From contig NZ_CP048410.1 of the NCBI RefSeq assembly GCF_019357415.1, positions 2,878,501 to 2,942,500 on the forward strand: a stretch of 64,000 nt of DNA. The letters are read 5' to 3'. The position numbers and the translations under genes are program-made. Each line of letters begins with the position of its first letter. Position 1 is the stretch's first letter. Shown one piece after another: positions 1 to 8,796 of the stretch. Below the pieces are notes generated by a model. The model did no database searches. It saw only the letters and a list, made by a program, of their open reading frames with translations, and was not told where the DNA came from. This DNA comes from Gramella sp. MT6. GTDB taxonomy: Bacteria; Bacteroidota; Bacteroidia; Flavobacteriales; Flavobacteriaceae.

Positions 1-374
1 AAGATCTTTTGTTTGGTTTAGTGGGAACGTAAAGCTAAAAAACCTATTGTATTTAATTAAGGAAAATTTAAGAATTAACATTTGTCCTAAAATCAAGAAT
101 AAATCATAAGTAACTGAAATATAGTTTTTTAAGTGATATTGTCTATATTTAAACCTATAAAAAAATCATAAAGAAATACCTTGGCTAAGGTGAGGTGCCA
201 GAATTAGTTGGTTATTGGCTCTCCATTGAGATAAAAGTTAACGCTATTTTAGAATTTAAGTGATTACTGTTTCCAGGCTTAATTTTTAAATTTCCGCTTT
301 TATAATAACGCATTAGGAAAAATTTTTAGGTCTAAGAGTAAGGCTGATTTTTTGAATGATCTAAATGAGGATTG
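1..374. other. Gene-free left edge
   Basis: AT-rich sequence with no open reading frame of useful length on either strand and no RNA gene that I recognise. It may hold the promoter of the small gene that follows, but I see no clear TAnnTTTG box. Confidence 0.5.
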
Positions 375-602
375 ATGAAATTGATAAATGTGTCAAAAAA
401 TGGTGATGGATATTCGATTAAAGCCATTAATAGTTATAAAATAATGGGTATTCAATTATATTCTACCATTAAAACCTATAAGCTTTCAGAGACAAACTCT
501 GAATGGATTGAGCTAAGTAGTGGGAGAGAAGTAGCCAAAAAAAAGAAAGTGAAACTCGATAAATGGCTTTCAGATCATCAAAAATTTATTGAAAAAAAAT
601 GA
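375..602 (+). CDS. Small hypothetical protein, 75 aa
   Basis: The reading frame could open at a TTG at 372, but the ATG at 375 directly after it is the more natural start. The product is small, basic and soluble-looking: a short N-terminal beta-like stretch (residues 1-40), then a lysine-rich tail around KKKKVKLDKW. There is no signal peptide, membrane segment or recognised domain. It stands alone, followed at 725 by another very small gene on the same strand. I do not recognise the family; a chance reading frame is possible. Confidence 0.4.
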   Translation: MKLINVSKNGDGYSIKAINSYKIMGIQLYSTIKTYKLSETNSEWIELSSGREVAKKKKVKLDKWLSDHQKFIEKK

Positions 603-724
603 TTTTGATATTCCGATAAAAAATGTAATTTTAAATCATTAAGTCTTGATTATCAAAACTTAATATCCTAATCCCTACATTAATTACCCCAATTAATTTG
701 ATTCTAATTCTAAAATTTAATTTT

Positions 725-820
725 ATGGATTCTCAAACTAAAAGGGAAGATCAGGTAAAATTTGTGATCTTTTTAATCAGTGTTTTATTTATACTGTTTA
801 TTACGTTATTCCAGGGTTAA
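725..820 (+). CDS. 31-aa single-pass membrane peptide
   Basis: A 32-codon frame, ATG to TAA. About 12 mostly charged or polar N-terminal residues (MDSQTKREDQVK) are followed by a hydrophobic segment of about 17 residues (FVIFLISVLFILFITLF) that ends two residues before the stop. Charged start, one membrane helix and nothing else is the usual layout of bacterial membrane miniproteins. It lies 11 bp from the end of the convergent cyclase gene. Function unknown. A chance frame cannot be excluded at this length, but the clean amphipathic-to-hydrophobic pattern favours a real gene. Confidence 0.45.
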   Translation: MDSQTKREDQVKFVIFLISVLFILFITLFQG

Positions 821-831
821 GGTATAGAGAG

Positions 832-1947
832 TTACTCGTCTTTTAGATCAACGCCATAGAGGTGACATTTACTTAATTTTCCTCTCAAGGCTAACTCTCC
901 TAAATGAAGAAGGCTATATTTAGATTTCTTTTCTTCTGGAATTAGTTCCAGCATTTCATTTGAAATAATAAGCTTTTGTTTGAAAATAGAGCATTGTTCC
1001 ATTAGTCTTGAGGTAGTATTCAATATATCTCCGGAAAAAACGATCTCCCTTTTAATTGCCCCCATTTCTCCAACTACCACATGCCCTTTGTGAATGGCTG
1101 CTTTAAATAAAGGAACCAGGCCATATTCATTAATATAATATTCGCTTCTTTCCTGAATGCTTTTTTCGATTCTGAAAAAACATGCTATGGGTTGCATATG
1201 TTTTATCACAGATCTTTTAACCGGCCAGTAAATTACGATCTCATCTCCCACATATTGATAAATTTCGCCTTGTGAGTTCAAAATTGGATCTGTCATATCA
1301 CTAAAGAAATCTTTTAGGAGATTAAAGAACTTGATATGTCCCAAGCGCTCTGCAATGGTTGTGGAGTTAGAAAGGTCCAGGAACATGAAAATTCTGTCTA
1401 CCTCATTTGGCCTGTGGAAACGGCCAAGAAACATAGAAATTAGTGTGGAAGGAGTATATTTTTCATAAATATTTAATCCTTGGATAGTGATCCAGGCGAT
1501 AATTAACCAGGTCACAACATTTCTAACTGCATATGGGCTAAATATTAATAGGTCCAGAGCTCTTTTCAAAGGTTCTTCAGCATTCGCGATTTCTTCCCTG
1601 TAGTAGAAAATATATGGCACTAAGGTGTTGAGGAGCAAAATGAAACCGATGAAAAAAAGAAAGTTTATGAGCATGTAATACCAGTAGCTCTTTCTCCTGA
1701 GATTTTCGCTCAGGTAAAATACCAGGATACTTCCTCCTATAAATCCACCAACGGCTGGTCCTATTATATTGATCAGAAGAAACCGAAAAAAACTTAACTG
1801 GTTTGGAACCATGAAGACAAATTCGTTCGTAGAGGGTATATAGTTCACGCATTTATAGAAAGCCATAAAGGCACCACTTGCAATCCAGAAAAGGGTAATA
1901 CCAAGAACCAAGAAAAGCTGAACCCTTATTTTCGGACGTAAACGCAT
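832..1947 (-). CDS. Membrane-anchored class III adenylate/guanylate cyclase
   Basis: Residues 1-165 hold about four membrane segments (roughly 8-30, 55-80, 92-112, 142-160). From about 180 a class III nucleotidyl cyclase domain follows. Visible catalytic features are the first metal Asp (D191, in FLDLSNST), the second metal site in YVGDEIVIYW, and the Asn/Arg pair in the NTTSRL motif. The protein should make cAMP or a related cyclic nucleotide on the cytoplasmic face. Residues that separate ATP from GTP use cannot be read safely by eye. It is a monocistronic leftward gene with no effector gene beside it. The family is certain; substrate and signal are unknown. Confidence 0.85.
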   Translation of the reverse strand: MRLRPKIRVQLFLVLGITLFWIASGAFMAFYKCVNYIPSTNEFVFMVPNQLSFFRFLLINIIGPAVGGFIGGSILVFYLSENLRRKSYWYYMLINFLFFIGFILLLNTLVPYIFYYREEIANAEEPLKRALDLLIFSPYAVRNVVTWLIIAWITIQGLNIYEKYTPSTLISMFLGRFHRPNEVDRIFMFLDLSNSTTIAERLGHIKFFNLLKDFFSDMTDPILNSQGEIYQYVGDEIVIYWPVKRSVIKHMQPIACFFRIEKSIQERSEYYINEYGLVPLFKAAIHKGHVVVGEMGAIKREIVFSGDILNTTSRLMEQCSIFKQKLIISNEMLELIPEEKKSKYSLLHLGELALRGKLSKCHLYGVDLKDE

Positions 1948-2224
1948 ATTGAATGAGATGACAGATATATTAAATACGAATAGGTTCTAGTATCTGCCAT
2001 AGATTCTTGCCCATGAAATACCGGAGGATGGAAGAAAATAAGCCGATAATTAAAATTCTGTAATATTAAAAGTAACCAGTAGGTTAAAGCTAGTATAAAA
2101 GGAGAATCAAATTTATTAAATCTCAAAGATTTAGCTAAAATTAGTATAAAGTTTTTCTAATTAATTAGTCAGCATTCGTTTATCCTATAACTTTACTAGA
2201 GATAATCAACCAAAAACTATTAAA

Positions 2225-3007
2225 ATGAGTAATAAAAAAGAGAATTTTGCACGCTTTGGTATGGCTGCGAAAGGAGCCGTCTATTCTTTAATTGGAGTTT
2301 TAACGGCACTTGCTGCTTTTGGGCAGGGAGGACAACAAACAGGATCTAAAGGAGCATTACAGTATGTAGCTCAGCAATCCTACGGGCAGATACTTCTTAT
2401 CATTCTAGGAATTGGATTGCTAGGATATGTGTTTTGGAGAATGTACCAGGTCTTTGCAAATCCTAAAGGTCTGGAAGATAATGCCAAGGGATATGCTAAG
2501 AGAGTAGCCTATTTTATTAGTGGATTAATCTATGGTGGTTTCGCTTTTTATTCATTCAAATTAGCTTTTGGAAGTAGTTCTGGAGGATCTGGATCTATGA
2601 TGGGTTCACTAATGTCTGGATCTAATGGTGACACTATTGCTATAATTATTGGATTAGGAATGGCAATAAAAGCCATTTATGATCTTTACCGTGCTTACTC
2701 GAATAAGTTCAGAGAAGAAGTAGAAGAAGCAGGACTTGACCAAAAAGAACAGAAACTTTTAATAAATGCAGGGAAATTTGGTCATACCGCCAGAGGTGTG
2801 GTAATTGGCCTGATGGCATATCTTACATTAAAATCTGGCCTTGCCAGCGGTAATAAAATTAGTACCCAAACCGACGCATTCAGTTATATCCAGAACGAAT
2901 TTGGTTCTATTGTGCTTGGGATAGTTGCTTTAGGCTTTGTGGGATATGGAGTTTATATGTTCATAAAAGCTAAGCATCCCGCTATCAGTGTAGCGAGTCT
3001 TAGATAA
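2225..3007 (+). CDS. DUF1206 family membrane protein
   Basis: 260 aa with three repeats of a two-helix unit, the DUF1206 arrangement. The first unit opens with ARFGMAAKGAVYSLIGVLT and the third with GHTARGVVIGLMAYLT; both share the x-G-x-x-A(R)-G-x-V pattern near the start of the helix. Gly/Ser-rich linkers (SSSGGSGSMMGS) separate the units. It is an inner-membrane protein of unknown function that is widespread in bacteria. A strong hairpin terminator follows within 25 bp, so it is probably transcribed alone. Confidence 0.85.
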   Translation: MSNKKENFARFGMAAKGAVYSLIGVLTALAAFGQGGQQTGSKGALQYVAQQSYGQILLIILGIGLLGYVFWRMYQVFANPKGLEDNAKGYAKRVAYFISGLIYGGFAFYSFKLAFGSSSGGSGSMMGSLMSGSNGDTIAIIIGLGMAIKAIYDLYRAYSNKFREEVEEAGLDQKEQKLLINAGKFGHTARGVVIGLMAYLTLKSGLASGNKISTQTDAFSYIQNEFGSIVLGIVALGFVGYGVYMFIKAKHPAISVASLR

Positions 3008-3028
3008 ATGAATTAATGATAACTATAT

Positions 3029-3061
3029 AAGCCTGTTGAAAAAAATCAGCAGGCTTTTTTT
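3029..3061 (+). terminator. Intrinsic terminator after the DUF1206 gene
   Basis: The stem GCCTGTTGA / TCAGCAGGC (one G-U pair) is closed by an A-rich loop and followed by a run of seven T. Confidence 0.8.
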
Positions 3062-3178
3062 GTTTAAGATATTAATCGGTAAAAGGGATTTAAAAAGAAA
3101 CAAGCCCCGGGTTTTTAAATAGATCTTCAACCTGCAAACGATTACTCTCTTCTTTACAATTTTCAAAAGTTTGTTAAA

Positions 3179-3216
3179 TAATAGTAATACTATTAAAATA
3201 AAAAGTAATACTATTA
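3179..3216. promoter_or_regulatory. Two operator candidates for the TetR regulator
   Basis: Positions 3179-3195 form a perfect 17-bp palindrome, TAATAGTA-A-TACTATTA. A second copy with the same right arm and a 6/8 match in the left arm lies at 3200-3216. The centres are 21 bp apart, two helical turns. The second copy overlaps the -7 box at 3215. The TetR-type gene starts 22 bp further on, so autoregulation is the simple reading. Confidence 0.7.
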
Positions 3217-3222
3217 TATTTG
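3215..3222 (+). promoter_or_regulatory. -7 promoter box for the TetR-ABC operon
   Basis: TATATTTG matches the Bacteroidota consensus TAnnTTTG. It lies 16 bp before the ATG at 3238 and overlaps the second operator copy. Confidence 0.6.
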
Positions 3223-3237
3223 TGCAAAATTTGAAGC

Positions 3238-3912
3238 ATGAAACATCTTCTTCAGGATATTAAAATATCAGTAAGCGATAGAATATACCTTAAAGATCCT
3301 GAATCCACGGCTCTTGGGAAAAGGATCGTAGAACAGGGAATTTTACTCATCGATGAAATTGGGTTTGAGAACTTTACCTTTAGGAAATTGGGTAAGGAAA
3401 TCAATTCTAATGAAAGTTCGATCTACCGGTACTTTGAGAATAAACATAAATTCCTTGTTTATATAACTTCCTGGTTTTGGGGATGGAAAGAATTTCAATT
3501 AGTATTTGCGACCAATAACATCGCCGACAATGGGGAAAAGCTGATTAAAGCCATAGAGGTGATCACAAAGCCGGTAGAAGAAGACTCGAGATTTGGTCAT
3601 ATCAATGAAGTGGCATTGAGCAATATTATCGTAAATGAATCTTCAAAATCCTATTTAACCAAAGAGGTTGATGAGGAAAATTTAGAAGGCTACTTTTCAA
3701 TTTATAAGCGTTTGGTGAGAAGACTTTCAGAGATGCTCACTGCCGTAAATAAGGATTATCTGTACCCGTCAAGCCTGGCGAGTACCATCATCGACGGCAC
3801 TCTACATCAACATTTTCTTAGGGAACATTTCAAATCTATTACAGATTGTAATGACAGCATAACACCTACAGAATATTTCAAGGATATGGTAAATAATCTA
3901 ATAAAAAATTAA
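3238..3912 (+). CDS. TetR/AcrR family transcriptional regulator
   Basis: 224 aa. The N-terminal helix-turn-helix is visible at about residues 25-70, with the typical sequence NFTFRKLGKEINSNESSIYRYFENK. The rest is a helical ligand-binding domain without recognisable ligand residues. The ABC exporter gene follows after a 1-bp gap, so the regulator leads the exporter operon. Together with the palindromes upstream this suggests a repressor that senses an exported or toxic compound. The ligand is unknown. Confidence 0.85.
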   Translation: MKHLLQDIKISVSDRIYLKDPESTALGKRIVEQGILLIDEIGFENFTFRKLGKEINSNESSIYRYFENKHKFLVYITSWFWGWKEFQLVFATNNIADNGEKLIKAIEVITKPVEEDSRFGHINEVALSNIIVNESSKSYLTKEVDEENLEGYFSIYKRLVRRLSEMLTAVNKDYLYPSSLASTIIDGTLHQHFLREHFKSITDCNDSITPTEYFKDMVNNLIKN

Positions 3913-3913
3913 A

Positions 3914-5581
3914 ATGAAGGAGAAAACACTTTCACCCTGGAGGCGATTTGTAGGTTTGTTGAAGTTAGAAAAGAAAGACTTTTTACAGATCTTATATTAT
4001 GCGCTTTTTTCAGGTTTGGTTAGCTTATCTGTACCATTGGGAATTCAGGCTATTGTGAATTTGATGCAGGGAGCTCGTATTTCTACTTCCTGGATCGTCC
4101 TAGTAATTCTGGTAACTCTTGGTGTTGCTTTCGTGGGAATACTTCAGTTAATGCAGATCAGGATTTTGGAGAATATTCAGCAGAAGATCTTTACCAGGGC
4201 TTCTTTTGAGTTCATCTATCGCTTTCCGAAGATCAAAATGGACGAATTGAAAAATTTTTATCCACCAGAACTAGCTAACAGATTCTTTGACGTTCTTACT
4301 ATTCAGAAGGGATTAACCAAGGTTATGCTGGATTTCCCAGCTGCACTAACCCAGGTAATTCTTGGTATCATTTTGTTATCGCTTTACCATCCTTTCTTTA
4401 TAATTTACGGACTGCTGCTGGTATTCCTGATCTATATAGTTTTTAAGATCACAGCGAAAAAAGGACTTGACACGAGTATTGTAGAATCTAAGCATAAATA
4501 TAAGATCGCACACTGGATTCAGGAAGTGGCCAGGACTCTGGTTAGTTTCAAAGTTTCCGGAAGAACAAATCTGGCAATTTCCAGAAATGACAAGATGGTG
4601 AGCGATTATCTGGATGCAAGGGAAGGTCACTTCCAGGTACTTAAATTGCAATTCATACAAATGATTGGATTTAAGGTATTGGTAACTGCCGGACTTTTAT
4701 TAATAGGGGGGATTCTAGTTCTTAATCAACAGATGAATATTGGACAATTCGTTGCTGCTGAAATTATTATCCTTTTAATAATCAGTTCCGTAGAAAAAAT
4801 GATCCTAGGGCTGGAATCATTCTATGATGTGCTCACTTCACTCGAAAAACTGGGGGAGGTTGTAGATAAGGAGCTGGAAGACCAGGACGGAGAAAAACCA
4901 TTTTCAGAAAATGAACCTTTACATATTGAACTTGATGATATTTCTTATCAAGGATTCAATGGAAAGAATATAATTAATGGAATCAATCTTAAAATAAGTC
5001 CCGGCGATAAGATCCTTCTAAAGGGAGTTAATGGTGCAGGTAAATCTACCTTGCTAAGACTTATTGCAGGTTTAATACAACCAACTTCCGGGGAGATCTT
5101 TGTAAATAATATTTCCCTGAAAAGCTTAAGATTGAATCATTACAGGTCAATGCTTGGGCAATCCCTCTCTGAAGAATCTCCATTTGAGGGGACCTTGTTA
5201 GACAATATCACCTTTGGAGATAAAAGTATTTCTCAGCAGGATATTCGTTGGGCTTTGGAGAAAACCGGTTTAGCCGATTTCGTAAAACAGCAACCCAAAG
5301 GTCTTAATACTGTTATTCATCCGGAAGGTTTACAAATCCCATATTCTGTTAGCAGAAAGATTATTCTTGCCAGAAGTGTAGTGAGAAAACCTTCCTTATT
5401 GATATTGAATGACCCCCTTGATCAATTAGATCCAGAGGAAGAGAATAAGATTCTTGATTTTATTTTCAGTCCTGAAAATTCATGGTCTGTAATTGTGAGC
5501 AGTAAGGAGGAAAAATGGAAAAATTATTGTAACCGCATTCTGCAAATTGAGCAGGGTAAATTAGTAAATAACGGAGTATAA
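3914..5581 (+). CDS. ABC exporter with permease and degenerate ATPase domain
   Basis: 555 aa half-transporter: membrane domain at about 20-310 with five to six helices, then a nucleotide-binding domain from about 335. Walker A is intact (GVNGAGKST) and a Q-loop (LGQSLSEESPF) is present. The signature LSGGQ is replaced by IPYSV, and the Walker B/catalytic pair DE is ND in LILNDPLDQLD. It sits between a TetR gene and HlyD and TolC genes (gap to HlyD 1 bp), so it should be the inner-membrane part of a type I-like exporter. Whether it hydrolyses ATP normally is open. The substrate is unknown. Confidence 0.8.
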   Translation: MKEKTLSPWRRFVGLLKLEKKDFLQILYYALFSGLVSLSVPLGIQAIVNLMQGARISTSWIVLVILVTLGVAFVGILQLMQIRILENIQQKIFTRASFEFIYRFPKIKMDELKNFYPPELANRFFDVLTIQKGLTKVMLDFPAALTQVILGIILLSLYHPFFIIYGLLLVFLIYIVFKITAKKGLDTSIVESKHKYKIAHWIQEVARTLVSFKVSGRTNLAISRNDKMVSDYLDAREGHFQVLKLQFIQMIGFKVLVTAGLLLIGGILVLNQQMNIGQFVAAEIIILLIISSVEKMILGLESFYDVLTSLEKLGEVVDKELEDQDGEKPFSENEPLHIELDDISYQGFNGKNIINGINLKISPGDKILLKGVNGAGKSTLLRLIAGLIQPTSGEIFVNNISLKSLRLNHYRSMLGQSLSEESPFEGTLLDNITFGDKSISQQDIRWALEKTGLADFVKQQPKGLNTVIHPEGLQIPYSVSRKIILARSVVRKPSLLILNDPLDQLDPEEENKILDFIFSPENSWSVIVSSKEEKWKNYCNRILQIEQGKLVNNGV

Positions 5582-5582
5582 G

Positions 5583-6929
5583 ATGCTGAATATAACCAAT
5601 AATTCATTATACGATAAGGTTGATTTAGGGCAATACGAGGCAGGTAAAAAGGTGCTTAGAGGATCACATTATAAGTACTTTAACCGCTTTCTTAAATTTT
5701 TCGCAGCCTTTTTGATCATTGTGGTGTTTCTACCCTGGACGCAAACGGTATCGGGAACGGGTTCTGTTACGACACTTACTCCGGAACAACGGCCACAAAC
5801 CATTCAATCTCCTATCCCTGGGAAAATTGAAAAATGGTATGTAAATGAAGGAGATTTCGTTGAAAAGGGAGATACTATCCTTTTCATCTCAGAAATCAAA
5901 AATGAATATTTTGATCCACAACTGGCAGAGAGGACGGGCGACCAGGTGAATTCAAAGAAGAGGTCTCTGGATTCCTATGAAAATAAGATAAGCTCTCTGG
6001 GTAGCCAGATAAATTCATTGCAGGTAGAGAAAAATCTTAAACTTGAGCAGGCTCAAAACAAACTAAGGCAAAGCATTTTGAAAATGCGAAGTGATAGCAT
6101 AGACCTGGAAGCATTTAAGATCAATCTGGAAATTGCTGAAAGACAATTTAATCGTATTCAACAGCTTAATGAAGAAGGCTTGAAGTCTATGACCGACCTT
6201 GAAGAAAAGAGGTTGAAATTGCAGGAATCCCAGGCGAAACTTATCTCTCAGGAAAACAAACTCCTGAACAGCCGTAACGATATTATCAATGCTGAAATTG
6301 AATTGAACAGGATAGATGCAGAATATGGTGATAAGATCTCCAAAGCAAGAAGTGAAAGGTCCACGGCAGAAAGTGACCTATACCAAACTGAAGCTGATGT
6401 TTCAAAACTGGAGAGTTCTTTCACGAATTATCAGATGCGAAATGATCTTTATTACATAAGGGCACCGCAAACCGGCTATATAAATAAAGCCATAAAATCT
6501 GGAATAGGGGAGACCTTTAAAGAAGGAGATCCACTTGTGGGCATCATGCCTTCAGAGTATGAACTGGCAGTAGAGACTTTTGTTGAGCCTATAGACCTAC
6601 CCTTACTGCATAAAGGTGAAAAAGTAAGGATCAGGTTTGATGGTTGGCCCGCGATCGTTTTCAGCGGCTGGCCGAATGTTTCTTACGGTACCTATGGTGC
6701 TAAAATTGTGGCTATCGAAAATTTTATTAGTCCAAATGGTAAATACAGGGTTCTGCTTGCTCAGGATGAAGATGATCACCCATGGCCAGCGGCGGTTAGG
6801 GTAGGTTCTGGTGCGAATACTTTAGCTTTACTGGAAGATGTGCCTATCTGGTATGAAATATGGCGACAATTGAATGGTTTCCCGCCAAATTATTATACTC
6901 CTGAAAATAGCGAAAAAGCAAAGAAATGA
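5583..6929 (+). CDS. HlyD family periplasmic adaptor
   Basis: 448 aa. One membrane helix at about 36-55 (FFAAFLIIVVFLPW) is followed by a split biotinyl-lipoyl domain (first half near 75-115, QSPIPGKIEKWYVNEGDFVEKGD; second half near 300, APQTGYINKAIKSGIGETFKEGD). Between them lies a long coiled coil (about 125-285) rich in Leu, Glu and Lys. The C-terminal beta-barrel domain includes EPIDLPLLHKGEKVRIRFDG. It bridges the ABC exporter and the TolC channel. It overlaps the TolC gene by 4 bp, so all three are translated as one unit. Confidence 0.9.
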   Translation: MLNITNNSLYDKVDLGQYEAGKKVLRGSHYKYFNRFLKFFAAFLIIVVFLPWTQTVSGTGSVTTLTPEQRPQTIQSPIPGKIEKWYVNEGDFVEKGDTILFISEIKNEYFDPQLAERTGDQVNSKKRSLDSYENKISSLGSQINSLQVEKNLKLEQAQNKLRQSILKMRSDSIDLEAFKINLEIAERQFNRIQQLNEEGLKSMTDLEEKRLKLQESQAKLISQENKLLNSRNDIINAEIELNRIDAEYGDKISKARSERSTAESDLYQTEADVSKLESSFTNYQMRNDLYYIRAPQTGYINKAIKSGIGETFKEGDPLVGIMPSEYELAVETFVEPIDLPLLHKGEKVRIRFDGWPAIVFSGWPNVSYGTYGAKIVAIENFISPNGKYRVLLAQDEDDHPWPAAVRVGSGANTLALLEDVPIWYEIWRQLNGFPPNYYTPENSEKAKK

Positions 6930-8329
6930 AAAGGATTCTAATCATACTTGTATTTCTGGTTACCTCTCAAATCGGTTATTCTCAAACTCCAGATAGCCTG
7001 GCCTTGGGTTATACCGAATATCTTGCCATGGTAAAGAAATTCCATCCCCTGGTAAAGCAGGCGAACCTTTTATTGGATGAGGGAGAGATGAAACTATTGA
7101 AGGCCAGGGGTAGTTTTGATCCTAAAATAGAAGCAGATTATGATACTAAAAATTATAAGTCTACAGAGTATTATAGCAATTTTAGCTCAGCCTTTAAGAT
7201 CCCAACCTGGTACGGACTCGAATTTAATGCGAAGTTCGAGGATAATGCCGGCGAATATTTAAATCCCCAGAATACTGTTCCCGATGACGGACTTTATTCT
7301 GCAGGGGTTTCTTTAAATGTAGCTGATGGGTTGTTTATGAGTGAAAGAATGGCTTCCCTGAAACAGGCTAAAATATACCGTGATCAGTCAAGGTTGAAGC
7401 AGCAGTTACAAGTGACGGAAATTTTATATAAAGCTTCACTTGCATATTTTGAATGGTATGCTAATTACAGGGAATATCAGCTTTTTCAAAACTTTTTGCA
7501 GAATGCCGAAATGAGGCTAGACGGGGTGAAGAGTCAATTCAGAGTAGGAGATAAGCCAGCTATAGATACTGTTGAAGCGGGTTTAAGTATACAAAACCGG
7601 CGAATTGATCTTAATCAGAGTGAATTGAAACTTAATAACTCAAAACTTAACCTTTCGAATTTTATCTGGGCTGAAGGTAACATCCCACTCGAATTAACTT
7701 CTAAGGTCGTACCGCAAGATGAAATTCAACAGGAAGTATCTGAAACTCTGAAGATAGATGAGATCCTTTTAGGGGTTGATATAAGTGAACATCCCAAGGT
7801 AAGGTCAATTTCTTATGATGTGGATATGCTGGAGATCGAGAAAAAACTGAGAGCTAATAAATTACTTCCAAAATTAGATCTTCAGTATAATTTTCTAACC
7901 GAAACTGCTGATGAAATCAATACGCTGAATAACAGGAATTACAAATTCGGGATGAAATTCAGCTTACCTTTATTCTTAAGAAAAGAAAGAGGTGATTTAC
8001 AGCTGGCAAAAATTGAACTCAATAATGCCGAACTGAACCTTGCAAGTGAACGCTTAATAATTGAAAATGATCTTAAGGCGCTACAGAATGAAATATTTGC
8101 TTTAAGAGATCAGAATGTGATGATGAGCGAATTAGTGCAGGATTATGCCATAATGATGAATGCTGAGGAACGTAAGTTTGAACTCGGCGAAAGTTCCCTT
8201 TTCCTTATAAATAGCAGGGAGAATCAACTTATTTCGGTAAAATTAAAAGAAATTGAAATGGCCCGGAAATTACTGAAAAGCAAAGCTGAATTATTTAAGA
8301 ATACTGCTCCGGGAATTGAAATTCAATAA
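6926..8329 (+). CDS. TolC family outer membrane channel
   Basis: 467 aa with a signal peptide (MKRILIILVFLVTSQIGYSQ) and two internally similar long helical OEP-type halves (about 30-230 and 275-460). Short segments such as DGLYSAGVSLNVADGLF and NRNYKFGMKFSLPLF should form the barrel strands. The start overlaps the HlyD gene by 4 bp (ATGA). Length and layout are normal for the family. It closes the TetR-ABC-HlyD-TolC operon; I see no clear terminator after it. Confidence 0.88.
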   Translation: MKRILIILVFLVTSQIGYSQTPDSLALGYTEYLAMVKKFHPLVKQANLLLDEGEMKLLKARGSFDPKIEADYDTKNYKSTEYYSNFSSAFKIPTWYGLEFNAKFEDNAGEYLNPQNTVPDDGLYSAGVSLNVADGLFMSERMASLKQAKIYRDQSRLKQQLQVTEILYKASLAYFEWYANYREYQLFQNFLQNAEMRLDGVKSQFRVGDKPAIDTVEAGLSIQNRRIDLNQSELKLNNSKLNLSNFIWAEGNIPLELTSKVVPQDEIQQEVSETLKIDEILLGVDISEHPKVRSISYDVDMLEIEKKLRANKLLPKLDLQYNFLTETADEINTLNNRNYKFGMKFSLPLFLRKERGDLQLAKIELNNAELNLASERLIIENDLKALQNEIFALRDQNVMMSELVQDYAIMMNAEERKFELGESSLFLINSRENQLISVKLKEIEMARKLLKSKAELFKNTAPGIEIQ

Positions 8330-8796
8330 GATTAAACTTTCTTTCAACTAGCCTGAAAAGACTATAAAGCTCAATTAGGTTAACCAAAGTATTTCAATTA
8401 TATAATTAATAATTATAAATATATAACCATTTGTGGTATTTTTCCATTACCTTATAGCATGTTTCTAACGCTATTGTTTTTAGGCGTTCCAGAATGTATA
8501 TAAGGATATTGAAGAATTCTTGAATTAAGTCTTTCCTCTATTGTAATTCCCTGAAATTTACGAGAATTAAAATGGAAACTCTGAGTTTCTGAAGTGTTAA
8601 TCATTTTTCTTAAAAAGCCATCTATGAATGGTAAGTTTAAATGTTTTCACTTTCTTCCGGATGATATAATTTCATATGGACAATGTGGTTATGTAAATCC
8701 TCACCTCCCTCGACCCTGCATTTTACTTTTAAAGAATAAGTAGACATTATTTTAATAAAAAGTGGAGAACTAAAAGCTTTAATAAAATAATGATAT
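8330..8796. other. 467-bp gene-free spacer
   Basis: Very AT-rich. It holds no credible plus-strand gene and no strong hairpin. A minus-strand frame ending at 8637 is discussed among the rejected items. It probably contains the end of the exporter transcript and the desaturase promoter, but no TAnnTTTG box could be assigned with confidence. Confidence 0.4.

Noticed and set aside
1926..2126. Minus-strand 66-aa frame upstream of the cyclase
   Set aside because: Overlaps the cyclase start, shows no motif, and reads mostly promoter-type AT-rich DNA.
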